From Coriobacteriales bacterium (GTDB lineage: Bacteria > Actinomycetota > Coriobacteriia > Coriobacteriales > UBA8131), in NCBI GenBank assembly GCA_031268525.1, contig JAIRXA010000038.1, positions 1-16,631 on the forward strand: DNA of 16,631 nucleotides, given 5' to 3'. The notes below the pieces were generated by a model. That model was given only the letters and a program-made list of their open reading frames with translations, was not told the origin of the DNA and searched no databases. Below are positions 6,236 through 13,261 of this stretch, in pieces (the stretch's first letter is position 1; every line of letters starts with the position of its first letter). Made by a program: the position numbers and the translations under genes.

Positions 6236-9200
6236 TTACAGACCTTTCTTACGTTCTGCTTGGATGGTACTCGGATGCCTTGACGGATGATTGGGTACAA
6301 CTGCAGAAGGTGGAGTGTGTGTGCTGATGCGTGATGACGCGTCCCTCTGCTGCCCGCTCCGCAAAGCCTCGGCGATATCGTCAGTGTCGAGTATATGGCG
6401 CTGTTGCGAGGGCAGGGCATCAAGGAAGATGCGTCCGTAGCCTTTGGTGAGCAGGCGTGTGTCGGCGAGTATCAGGGCGCCGGAGTCGGTTGAGGAACGA
6501 ATGAGACGCCCGGCGGCCTGCTTGAGGTCGATGACCGCCTCGGGCAGCGAGTAGTGCCGCCAGGTATCGCCGTCCGTGAGGCCTCGCTCCTGCAGCAGGG
6601 GATCGGTTGGGCGCGTGAAGGGTAGTTTGGGGATGATCACGCAACGCAGCGTGTCACCCGGTGCGTCAAACCCCTCCCAAAAGGAGCGCAGCGCAAACAG
6701 GCTGGTAGCCCTGTCTGCCAGAAACTCGTCGCGCAGTCGCCGGGCATTGAAGCCGCGGGTCTGACAGCGCAGGGTCACGCCCGCCTCGGCAAGCGGCCCC
6801 CTCAGCTGGTCAAAGGCCGCCTCCATATCACGTCGGTTGGTAAACAGCGTCAACACGCTGCCGCCGAGCGCCACATGCACCTCGTAAAGCAGGTGTTCCA
6901 GGGCGTCTCGATAGCCATGCGTCCTTGGTTCAGGCAGATCCCTGGGCACGTAGATGGCCATGTTGCGCTCGTAGTCATAGCTGGAATGCAGCTGCACCGC
7001 GCGCCAGCGCTCGGACGGGAGACGGTCGAGTCCACAGCCGCGCGCAAAGTAGCCAAAGTCCTCGCCTGCCGCCAGGGTCGCCGAGGTGAAGCAGACGCTC
7101 ATCTCGTTGGGGAAGAACTCGTCAAGGAGCACCGTACCGATGTCGATACGTGCGGCAACCAGTCGATCCCTCTGTGTCTCCGGGCGTCGATCGAGCTCCG
7201 CGTAGTAGACGTAATCGTGATCGCCACCATCCAGTATCAGGTTCAAGGCATCGAGCGCGCCCTTGAGTTCCGCGGCGAGACCGGCCAGATCGCCCGTCGC
7301 TTCGGAGAGTTCCTCAAACTGTGAGGCGAGAGACACGATGTCCTGAAGGCTCTTGAAGAAGACCTCCAGACGTCTGGCAAAGGACAGGCCCGCCGAGGCG
7401 AGCATCCCCCAGGGGGCAGTGTCGCGATTGTGTGCGTTAATCCACAGATCGACACGGTTGTAATCGCTCTGCTGGGCAAGTTCACTCAGCTCCTTGAGAT
7501 AGGAGAAGAAGGATTCATTGAGCACAGGCAGGGAGGCTGCCTCATCCCGGACGCCATCGATCCGTCCGATGAGCAGCGAGGCGCCCGCCAAATTGGCAGC
7601 CGACAGGCGCAGGGAGGCAAGGGTGCCTGTCGTGGAGAGCAGCCCGTCGAGAGTCGCTTTCATGCTCCGTGCCTCGACGAGCAGAGTCAGCTGCTTGCGC
7701 GCTTCGTCTTCCACGCCATGAGCCTCATCGACAACCCACTGGCGGATGGGTGGCAGGATGCCTCCCGAAGCCATGACGTCGCAGAAGAGCAAGGCGTGGT
7801 TCGTGACGACGATATCGGCCTCGGCCGCCGCCCGGCGCGCTCCATGCAGGAGGCAGTGTTGGTAGTAGCGGCATTTGCGTTTCAGGCAATCCTCGGCGCT
7901 GGCGACCACCTCAAAGCGCGCCAGCTCTCCAAAGTGCAGGCTCAGCGGATCGAGGTCACCCCACGCGCTCGTACACACGAAGCTCAAGAGCGAAGCCAGC
8001 AGCGTCGGTGCCGCGGTATTCTCATAGGAGCGATCGGCTCGTGTCAGATGCATGAGTTTACGCAGACAGGGGTAGTGATCGTAACCCTTGAGGGCCACAT
8101 AGGACAGGCCATCGGGCAGCGCTGCGTCAAGACGGGGCAGCTCGGCATACATCAGCTGGTCGAGCAGAGAATTGGTCTTGGTCGCCACGCCACAGCTGAC
8201 ATGGTTGCGTGTAGCGAAGAGCGCAAGCGGTAGCAGGTAGGCCATCGATTTGCCGACTCCGGTTCCCGCTTCTATGGCACGATGGGTGTTCGTAGAAAGT
8301 GCGCACGCCACCTCACGGGCCATCTCAAGTTGTTCGGCGCGAGGCTCATAGTGCTCGTACATCGTTTCCAGAAGTCCGCCCGGTGCAAATAAACTGGCAA
8401 GCTCGTGTTCATCGAGCGATATCAGAGGCTGGATGCCTCCGTCGAGCTCCTGTGCGTCGACCTTCTGACGTTTGGGTCGTGCGCGCTCTCGTGCCTGGCG
8501 GGCTTTCGCGAGGGAGAAGTTCTGCGCCTCCATGCCTCCCATCGCTCCCGCAACCTGAGCGAGCACGGGGCGCAGCGGCCAGTCGGTGGCAGGGAAGAGC
8601 TGCGCCATGAGCGCCACGAGTCCAGCGGGCAGATCGCTGAGCGCCACGAGCATGATGCGCCACAGGCGAGCAAGTGCCTCAACGTCGTCGATGGCACGGT
8701 GGGTGGACGGTGGCGCGCCGAAGGCCTCGCTCAAGGTCTGGAGTTTGTGCTCTCTCATGCGAGGTAGAGCGATGCGCGACAGCTCGACGGAGTCGATCCA
8801 GCGACTCCGATCAGCCAAAGGCGAGTCGACAGACGCGCTGGCCGCGATGAACGCCCAGTCGAAGGAGGCATTGTGGGCGATGAGGGGGCGCTCTCCCACG
8901 AAGGCGGCCAGCTCGGCGACTGCCGTGCGAGCGCTCGGGGCGTCGCGCACATCAGCGTCCGTGATATGTGTGAGTTCGGTGATGAAGGGTGGGATGGGCC
9001 GCCCGGGATCGACGAAGGTCGAGAAACGTGCTGTGATCTCGGGTCCGCATACGATGGCGGCGGCAATCTCGATCAGGGAGTCGTGTTCGCTCGCAAGCCC
9101 CGTCGTCTCCGTGTCGAGGACGACGTACTCCTCCTCAAAGGCTCCAAAGACGGCATCGCGTGCCCGCGTTGCCAGCGTTCGATACCGTTCGGCAATGTCA

Positions 9201-9244
9201 GGGTCGGTTCCAGGTATCAGATACTCGTCAAGAAGAGCGGGCAT
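6236..9244 (-). CDS. dinG: DinG-type helicase with N-terminal DEDDh exonuclease (1002 aa)
   Basis: This is a two-module DNA repair enzyme. Residues 38-200 are a DnaQ-like 3'-5' exonuclease: VVLDTETTGL (D44, E46), HNASFDWAF (D129) and HRAIDDVEA (H182, D187) give all DEDDh residues. A linker with basic KARQARERARPKRQ (247-260) leads to an XPD/DinG superfamily-2 helicase: Walker A EAGTGVGKS (325-333), DEAH box at 506-509, and a C-terminal half with SFWEGFDAPGD and QAAGRLIRSSTDSG (motif VI). An iron-sulfur cysteine set is present (C393, C453, C458, C464). Its CxxxxCxxxxxC tail matches the spacing of E. coli DinG. Many exonuclease-fused Gram-positive DinG proteins are described without the cluster, so having both is notable. 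The protein likely unwinds 5'-3' and removes R-loops or D-loops. It starts 3 bp after the upstream 156-residue gene and is followed by DUF1015. Confidence 0.92.
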   Translation of the reverse strand: MPALLDEYLIPGTDPDIAERYRTLATRARDAVFGAFEEEYVVLDTETTGLASEHDSLIEIAAAIVCGPEITARFSTFVDPGRPIPPFITELTHITDADVRDAPSARTAVAELAAFVGERPLIAHNASFDWAFIAASASVDSPLADRSRWIDSVELSRIALPRMREHKLQTLSEAFGAPPSTHRAIDDVEALARLWRIMLVALSDLPAGLVALMAQLFPATDWPLRPVLAQVAGAMGGMEAQNFSLAKARQARERARPKRQKVDAQELDGGIQPLISLDEHELASLFAPGGLLETMYEHYEPRAEQLEMAREVACALSTNTHRAIEAGTGVGKSMAYLLPLALFATRNHVSCGVATKTNSLLDQLMYAELPRLDAALPDGLSYVALKGYDHYPCLRKLMHLTRADRSYENTAAPTLLASLLSFVCTSAWGDLDPLSLHFGELARFEVVASAEDCLKRKCRYYQHCLLHGARRAAAEADIVVTNHALLFCDVMASGGILPPIRQWVVDEAHGVEDEARKQLTLLVEARSMKATLDGLLSTTGTLASLRLSAANLAGASLLIGRIDGVRDEAASLPVLNESFFSYLKELSELAQQSDYNRVDLWINAHNRDTAPWGMLASAGLSFARRLEVFFKSLQDIVSLASQFEELSEATGDLAGLAAELKGALDALNLILDGGDHDYVYYAELDRRPETQRDRLVAARIDIGTVLLDEFFPNEMSVCFTSATLAAGEDFGYFARGCGLDRLPSERWRAVQLHSSYDYERNMAIYVPRDLPEPRTHGYRDALEHLLYEVHVALGGSVLTLFTNRRDMEAAFDQLRGPLAEAGVTLRCQTRGFNARRLRDEFLADRATSLFALRSFWEGFDAPGDTLRCVIIPKLPFTRPTDPLLQERGLTDGDTWRHYSLPEAVIDLKQAAGRLIRSSTDSGALILADTRLLTKGYGRIFLDALPSQQRHILDTDDIAEALRSGQQRDASSRISTHTPPSAVVPNHPSRHPSTIQAERKKGL

Positions 9245-9247
9245 GGA

Positions 9248-9718
9248 TCAGGCGTCGCCGTCCCTGCTGTCGTCGGTTTCTGCGAAGTAGTTGGGCGCGT
9301 TTCCGATGCCGTACAGCGTTTCGTCAAAGTGCAGGTGATCGCCATGCTCTTCGTAAAGCATTGCGAAGACCTCACCTTCCTCATCGCCTGCGTGAGCACG
9401 CTCGACAATGATGGCGTCGCTGGGACCCTCGTCAAGCTCCACATAGCCATCGTAGACAAAGACATAGTCGCTGGCTACGAGTGCCATCTGCCGGATCGTG
9501 TTGCGCGCGGAGGCGGTGCATTCCTCAATCGTATCTTCCGGATGATCCTCAATGAAGAACTCATCGTCTTTCAGCAGGATGGTGAAGGGGTCAAAGCCTT
9601 CGCCTGCTTCCAGCATTTCTACCGCCTGGTCAAAGGCGTACAACAGCATCTGGTCGGCGGCCTGCTCCGAGCTTATCTCCGTCTCACCGGATTGCCTTAT
9701 GTCGTCCGCGGTCATCAT
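9248..9718 (-). CDS. Acidic conserved-looking protein of unknown function (156 aa)
   Basis: The product is a soluble, strongly acidic 156-residue protein (starts MMTADDIRQSGETEISSEQA) with no signal peptide, membrane segment or Cys motif. Mixed alpha/beta character is suggested by DPFTILLKDDEFFIED, then a helical stretch, DYVFVYDGYVELDEG and DAIIVERAHAG. This arrangement could be a small mixed-sheet domain, and I do not recognise the family. The ATG at 9718 is chosen because CAGGAGA lies 4-5 nt before it; the neighbouring ATG at 9715 has equally plausible spacing. An in-frame TTG at 9736 lies upstream of that site and is less likely. It is the first gene of a unit with DinG (3-bp gap) and DUF1015. 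Tight coupling suggests a joint role, but no function can be read from the sequence. Confidence 0.8.
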   Translation of the reverse strand: MMTADDIRQSGETEISSEQAADQMLLYAFDQAVEMLEAGEGFDPFTILLKDDEFFIEDHPEDTIEECTASARNTIRQMALVASDYVFVYDGYVELDEGPSDAIIVERAHAGDEEGEVFAMLYEEHGDHLHFDETLYGIGNAPNYFAETDDSRDGDA

Positions 9719-9729
9719 GGGGTCTCCTG

Positions 9730-9758
9730 TTCTCAAATGGTGTCTATCTGTGATAATA
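9730..9758. promoter_or_regulatory. Divergent promoter region between DinG unit and thioesterase gene
   Basis: The 89-bp gap between divergent genes holds TGTGATAAT (9749-9757), which fits an extended -10 for the plus-strand gene, with a weak TTCTCA at 9730-9735 sixteen bases upstream. The complementary strand reads TATTAT at 9758-9753, a possible -10 for the minus-strand unit. The two promoters would overlap and compete. Assignment is by eye. Confidence 0.35.
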
Positions 9759-9807
9759 CCATCATTGGTGGTGGTACTCCCCTTACGAGAGAAAGGAAGT
9801 TCTGTCT

Positions 9808-10323
9808 ATGCGTCATGAATTACGTGAAGTGCCGGTTGCTGGAGCACAGAAAATTTCGCGGATGTGTTTTGTCTGCGGTACCGATAATGATATGAGCCTG
9901 CATGCACGCTTCCTGTCGCTTGCCGACGGGCGGATCTGCGCCGAATTCGAGGCTCAGGAAATTCACCAGAGCTATCCAGGCCGCGTACACGGCGGCGTCA
10001 TCAGCGCTATCCTCGACGAGACGATCGGTCGTGTGATTCAGGTTGACCAGCCCGACGAATTTGGAGTCACGATCGATCTCTCCGTGAAATATCGATGCCC
10101 GGTGCCCATCGGCGAGTCTCTGTTGGTCATTGCCTGGAAGACGAAGGAGACCAGCCGTATCTTTGAGGGAGAGGGACAGGTGTTGCTGGTGGATGGCACC
10201 GTTGCCGCGCAGGGCTTCGCGCGCTATTTTCGTCAGAGCTTGAACGCCATCACCGCCGACGGGCTACCCGAGGTGGAATGGTTTGCCGATGAGCGCCCCC
10301 TGCCCGCCAGCGTGAAGGCATGA
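9808..10323 (+). CDS. PaaI-like hotdog-fold thioesterase (171 aa)
   Basis: This is a predicted acyl-CoA thioesterase of the 4HBT/PaaI hotdog family. The N-terminus has CFVCGTDNDMSLHARF (C20, C23), the CxxCG..N..GL-type opening common in this subfamily. The active-site segment YPGRVHGGVISAILDETIGR (56-75) contains HGG and the D70/E71 pair expected on the central helix. A strand SVKYRCPVPIGE follows, where the family has the typical Y-x-x-P-xP-G turn. The length is normal for a single domain with a short C-terminal tail. The start ATG has AAAGGAA about 9 nt upstream. It is transcribed away from the DinG unit and towards the Rrf2 regulator, and appears to be a single-gene transcript. The physiological substrate (which acyl-CoA) cannot be told; house-cleaning of aberrant acyl-CoAs is a common role. 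Confidence 0.88.
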   Translation: MRHELREVPVAGAQKISRMCFVCGTDNDMSLHARFLSLADGRICAEFEAQEIHQSYPGRVHGGVISAILDETIGRVIQVDQPDEFGVTIDLSVKYRCPVPIGESLLVIAWKTKETSRIFEGEGQVLLVDGTVAAQGFARYFRQSLNAITADGLPEVEWFADERPLPASVKA

Positions 10324-10383
10324 CGATAAGGCGGATGGGTAGGCTGATGCCCGTCCCTACGGGGCGTTCTCGACCTACGAGGT

Positions 10384-10800
10384 CTACGAGGCGCTTTTGA
10401 TACGCTTCTCCATGAGGTCTTGCATCGTTATCGAGGAGAAATGCTTGCTCATGACCTGCTTCGCGCTCGCCCAGACCTGATCCGAAAGGCAGTCATCGTC
10501 GAGGCCGTACCAGGAGGTGTCCTCGATGTCGAAGGTGTCGTCCAGCGTGCCCTGGGCCGCCTCAAAGACTTCCAGAACCGTGATCTGATCCAGAGGCCTG
10601 GCGAGGCCGATGCCGCCATTGATGCCGCGACAGGCGCGAATGATGCCCGCTTTCAGCAGACCTTGCTGCACGGTACGGGCAAAGGCGTAGGTTACGCCGT
10701 GTCGGTCTGACAAAGAGCGCAGCCCCAGACAGCAATCCGGCTGCTTGGCCAGATCAGCGATCAGACGAATCGCGTAATCGGTTCTCTTGGTGATCTTCAT
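10384..10800 (-). CDS. Rrf2-family transcriptional regulator (138 aa)
   Basis: This is a DNA-binding regulator of the Rrf2 (IscR/NsrR/CymR) family. It starts with the typical MKITKRTDYAIRLIADLA, followed by the winged helix (LRSLSDRHGVTYAFARTVQQGLLKAGII) and the wing RACRGINGGIGLARPLDQIT (56-74), then the dimerisation helix region. The ATG at 10800 is chosen over an in-frame start at 10830 because AGGGGAAAG precedes it and because family proteins start exactly here. Cysteines are at 23, 24, 57 and 104 only. The three-Cys cluster of IscR (around 92-104) is not complete, so iron-sulfur sensing of the IscR type is doubtful; C104 alone sits in the right region. Three 14-bp direct repeats lie just upstream and are candidates for autoregulation. 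Its targets may include the divergent purine operon (inference). Confidence 0.88.
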   Translation of the reverse strand: MKITKRTDYAIRLIADLAKQPDCCLGLRSLSDRHGVTYAFARTVQQGLLKAGIIRACRGINGGIGLARPLDQITVLEVFEAAQGTLDDTFDIEDTSWYGLDDDCLSDQVWASAKQVMSKHFSSITMQDLMEKRIKSAS

Positions 10801-10842
10801 GCTTTCCCCTTGCCCTTGTTTGATGCACACACGTTAATGCAT

Positions 10843-10884
10843 GCATGTCGATGCACGTATGTCGGTGCACGTATGTCGGTGCAC
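10843..10884. repeat. Three 14-bp tandem repeats upstream of Rrf2 gene
   Basis: The units at 10843-10856 (gcatgtcgatgcac), 10857-10870 and 10871-10884 (both gtatgtcggtgcac) are in perfect head-to-tail register. The last two are identical and the first differs at two bases. A partial gcac-gtat continues after the third. Each unit ends in the GTGCAC/ATGCAC palindrome-like core. They lie 43-84 bp upstream of the Rrf2 start, just downstream of a possible -10 (TATGAT on the minus strand), which suits an operator array. Confidence 0.85.
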
Positions 10885-11001
10885 GCACGTATCATATTAG
10901 CCAAACACTTTACCATTTTCGTCTCTATGTGAACATGGTTTTTTGGGAGGTTTTGAGGGCAATCCTACCGGGCCTTCCACAGCAAACTGCAGGGCAAACC
11001 G

Positions 11002-11021
11002 CAATGGCCGAATCGCCATTG
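11002..11021. promoter_or_regulatory. 7-bp dyad overlapping the -35, candidate operator
   Basis: CAATGGC (11002-11008) and GCCATTG (11015-11021) are exact reverse complements with a 6-bp spacer. The right arm covers the first three bases of the TTGACA -35 element, so a bound dimer would block polymerase. The cognate regulator is unknown. Confidence 0.4.
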
Positions 11022-11047
11022 ACAGGGCACACTGCACATGCTAATTT
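11019..11047 (+). promoter_or_regulatory. Candidate sigma-70-type promoter of the purine operon
   Basis: A consensus TTGACA (11019-11024) is followed by a 17-bp spacer and TAATTT (11042-11047), a weak -10. Transcription from about 11054 would give a leader of roughly 415 nt before the first deaminase gene. The -35 is convincing and the -10 is not, so another promoter nearer the gene remains possible. Confidence 0.45.
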
Positions 11048-11235
11048 AAGAAACTGGACAGTATGGTACCGGACAATCGAGCCGACAGACCATGACAACA
11101 GAATAGTATGACGAAATTCCAAGGGACTGGCCAGCAATGAACGGGCGGCAGGGTTTGGCAGGCTTGTTGTTGAACAGTCCTTGAGGCAGGCTTCAGAAAC
11201 GATCCAATGCTCGTAGTATGACTGCCTTTTCTTAT

Positions 11236-11300
11236 GCAGCTCAGCGCTGCTTCAGGACGGGAAACCTGGTTTCCCATCTTGGAGCAGCGCTTTTTCTTTT
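11236..11300 (+). terminator. Leader terminator/attenuator with a competing upstream hairpin
   Basis: The arms AGCGCTGCT (11243-11251) and AGCAGCGCT (11283-11291) are exact reverse complements and enclose a second hairpin, gggaaacc-t-ggtttccc (11259-11275). A T-rich run TTTTTCTTTT (11291-11300) follows directly. This is an intrinsic terminator shape about 170 nt ahead of the deaminase start. An alternative 5-bp stem, GCAGC (11236-11240) with GCTGC (11246-11250), would occupy the left arm, as an antiterminator does. No known riboswitch consensus was recognised upstream; the purine-aptamer core was looked for and not found. Confidence 0.55.
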
Positions 11301-11409
11301 ACCCCTGCTTCTGGATGAAGCTTGGTCGCCGTTGGCATCGATGCATCGGTGGAGCCCCTTACCTCACTTTCCCTCTTCCCGCACTCTCCCTTACACCCTC
11401 CGGATGGAA

Positions 11410-11430
11410 CAGGAGCCTCTTGGGCTCCTG
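11410..11430 (+). promoter_or_regulatory. Hairpin before the first deaminase gene
   Basis: CAGGAGCC (11410-11417) pairs exactly with GGCTCCTG (11423-11430) across a 5-nt loop. There is no following T-run, so it is not an intrinsic terminator. It lies about 30 nt ahead of the GGAG ribosome binding site (11460-11463). The left arm itself contains AGGAG, and sequestering or stabilising roles are possible. Confidence 0.45.
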
Positions 11431-11470
11431 ACCAGATAGCACAGCCACCGATAGGAACTGGAGAAAACAG

Positions 11471-13252
11471 ATGGAAAAAGCGATTGAAAGACTCAGGACC
11501 TTGATACAGGCCGGGAAGGCCGAGATCCCTGCCGAACGAGCCGTCGTTGGCGGAACGCTGGTCAACGTCATGACCGGCGAGATCTACGGGGCGGATGTTG
11601 CCATCTATGGTGACACCATCGTTGCCGTGGGCGATGTGGACAAACACATCGGCCCCGAAACGGAACTGATCGACGCGAAGGGGACCCACCTCGTTCCCGG
11701 TCTCATCGACGGCCATATCCACAGCGAATGCAGCAAGCTCAGCATCACCTCGTTTGCGCGAGCCGTGGTTCCCCGCGGCACCACCAGCATTGTTTCCGGT
11801 TTGGACGAATACATCTCGGTATCGGGTCTTGGGGGCCTGCGCGAGGTCCTCGACGAGGTCAAAGGGGTACCGCTCAAGGTCTTTTGGGGCGCACCCTACC
11901 GCACGCCCTATACCGTGCCCCAATCGACCGTGCGCTTCAACTTCAATAAGGAGGTCCATCAGGATGTGCAGGGATGGCCGGAGTGTTTTGGTGTCTGGGA
12001 GACAGTCCGAGAATTTGTCACCGAGGGGGACGAGGACACCCTGGGAGCCATCGTGCAGGCCAGGCGGAACAGGTTGCCGGTATTCGGCTGCGCTCCCATG
12101 GCTCGAGGCTCAGAGCTCGATGGCTACCTCTGTGCCGGCATCCGGCTCGACCACGAGAGCTATTCCCACGAAGAGGTGGTCGAGAAGATGCGCAAGGGTA
12201 TGCACATGCTCATCCGCGAATCCTCGGTTGCCCATTTTTTGGCCGAGAATATCCGCGCAGTCACAGAGGTCAACCCCGCCCTGGCGCGGCGCGTCAGTTT
12301 CTGCACCGACGACGTGACTGCTTCCGACGTTCTTGCGAAGGGCCATCTCGACCATGTGGTGCGCCTTGCCATCACCGCCGGTGTGTCACCGATGATGGCC
12401 ATCCGAATGGCGACCATCAACAGCGCCGAAGCCTACCGCATAGACCATCTGGTAGGCTCCATCTCGCCTGGTCGGATCGCCGATATCCTGCTGATTGACA
12501 AGCCGAAGAGCTTCCACGTGCAGGCTGTCATCAGCAATGGCATGCTGGTGGCACAGGACCGGAAACTGATCATCCCTCTGACGCCGCCTTCCCGCAGCCC
12601 TCTCCTCAGCGGCGAGCTGAGCTGCCCGCTTACGACGCCGGAGGACTTTCACTATAGGGTCGGGATCGACCAGGGCTTTGCCCGAGTCCTGTCAATGGAC
12701 GTGAAGGGCCCCTTTGTCCGGCAGCGGCGCGATGTGGATCTGGCGGTCTGCGACGGCGTCATACAGCCCGATGTCGAACAGGATGTGGCCCTGGTCTCCG
12801 TGCTGGAACGCTTTGGCAAGAATGGGAACCGCAGCCTGGCCTTCTGTTCGGGATGGAAGCTGAGGAAGGGAGCCATGGCCACGTCCTGTTCGCCGGATGA
12901 CAACAACATCGTCGTGATGGGTGTCGATGCCGCCGATATGTCGCTGGCGGTCAACCATCTGATTACGAACGGAGGGGGCACGGTTGTGGTGGCGAACGGT
13001 GAGGTCCTCGCCTTTTTATCCCTGCCGGTAGGCGGCATCGTCAGCGACGAGCTACCAGAGACCGTGGCGGAGCAGGAGGCCGTGCTGACCGAGGTCGCTC
13101 GCGACCTCGGGTGCGAGTTGCCTGAGCCGCTGATGTATATGTCATTCCTTCCCATCACCTCCATCCCCGACTACGCCATAACCGATGTCGGCCCGGTGGA
13201 TGTACGGGCACTCGACACCTTCGATCCCGTCCTCGAACTGCGGGAAGGTTAG
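11471..13252 (+). CDS. Divergent adenine-deaminase-like amidohydrolase (593 aa)
   Basis: The whole length follows the adenine deaminase (COG1001) layout: N-terminal beta domain, PGLIDGHIHSECS (H82, H84), LDHE (H228), FCTDD (D280), SPGRIADILLID, and a C-terminal GGG domain (NGGGTVVVANGE). The active site departs from the family at several points. GHxP reads GCAP (C207 in place of a metal-binding His), ADPHEI reads SGLDEY (D112 in place of His), HIESS reads HSECS, and the SCVPATP segment is missing. E171 (GWPE) can replace the GLGE glutamate. It therefore probably has a changed substrate or metal arrangement, or is a non-catalytic partner. It is the first gene of the operon, with GGAG 7 nt before ATG, and ends 9 bp before the canonical paralogue. 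Adenine deamination by this protein should not be assumed. Confidence 0.85.
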   Translation: MEKAIERLRTLIQAGKAEIPAERAVVGGTLVNVMTGEIYGADVAIYGDTIVAVGDVDKHIGPETELIDAKGTHLVPGLIDGHIHSECSKLSITSFARAVVPRGTTSIVSGLDEYISVSGLGGLREVLDEVKGVPLKVFWGAPYRTPYTVPQSTVRFNFNKEVHQDVQGWPECFGVWETVREFVTEGDEDTLGAIVQARRNRLPVFGCAPMARGSELDGYLCAGIRLDHESYSHEEVVEKMRKGMHMLIRESSVAHFLAENIRAVTEVNPALARRVSFCTDDVTASDVLAKGHLDHVVRLAITAGVSPMMAIRMATINSAEAYRIDHLVGSISPGRIADILLIDKPKSFHVQAVISNGMLVAQDRKLIIPLTPPSRSPLLSGELSCPLTTPEDFHYRVGIDQGFARVLSMDVKGPFVRQRRDVDLAVCDGVIQPDVEQDVALVSVLERFGKNGNRSLAFCSGWKLRKGAMATSCSPDDNNIVVMGVDAADMSLAVNHLITNGGGTVVVANGEVLAFLSLPVGGIVSDELPETVAEQEAVLTEVARDLGCELPEPLMYMSFLPITSIPDYAITDVGPVDVRALDTFDPVLELREG

Positions 13253-13261
13253 GTGGGTGCG

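Larger units (their letters stand above)
10801..11470. other. 670-bp intergenic region between Rrf2 gene and purine operon
   Basis: No gene is supported here. From left to right it holds the Rrf2 leader with 14-bp tandem repeats (10843-10884), a TATGAT-like -10 on the minus strand (10891-10896), an unassigned stretch, and a 7-bp dyad overlapping a TTGACA promoter (11002-11047). About 190 bp without recognised signals follow, then a terminator-like hairpin (11243-11300) and a last hairpin before the first deaminase gene (11410-11430). The short frames inside lack ribosome binding sites and family resemblance. Confidence 0.7.

Noticed and set aside
10349..10365. Terminator between the thioesterase and Rrf2 genes
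   Set aside because: The stem is only 5 bp (cccgt/acggg) with no clear T-run. It may contribute to termination of the convergent genes but is too weak to call.
10843..10884. CRISPR-like repeats
   Set aside because: The 14-bp units are directly adjacent without spacers and no cas gene is present.
10845..11111. 88-codon frame over the tandem repeats and the purine promoter
   Set aside because: It starts inside the repeat tract with no Shine-Dalgarno sequence and overlaps regulatory signals; no family resemblance.
11048..11300. Known purine riboswitch in the leader
   Set aside because: The conserved purine-aptamer loops could not be found by eye. Only the expression-platform-like hairpins are visible.
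11218..11439. 73-codon frame crossing the leader terminator
   Set aside because: It has no ribosome binding site and a low-quality sequence, and the hairpin and T-run explain the region better. A leader peptide remains possible but is unsupported.
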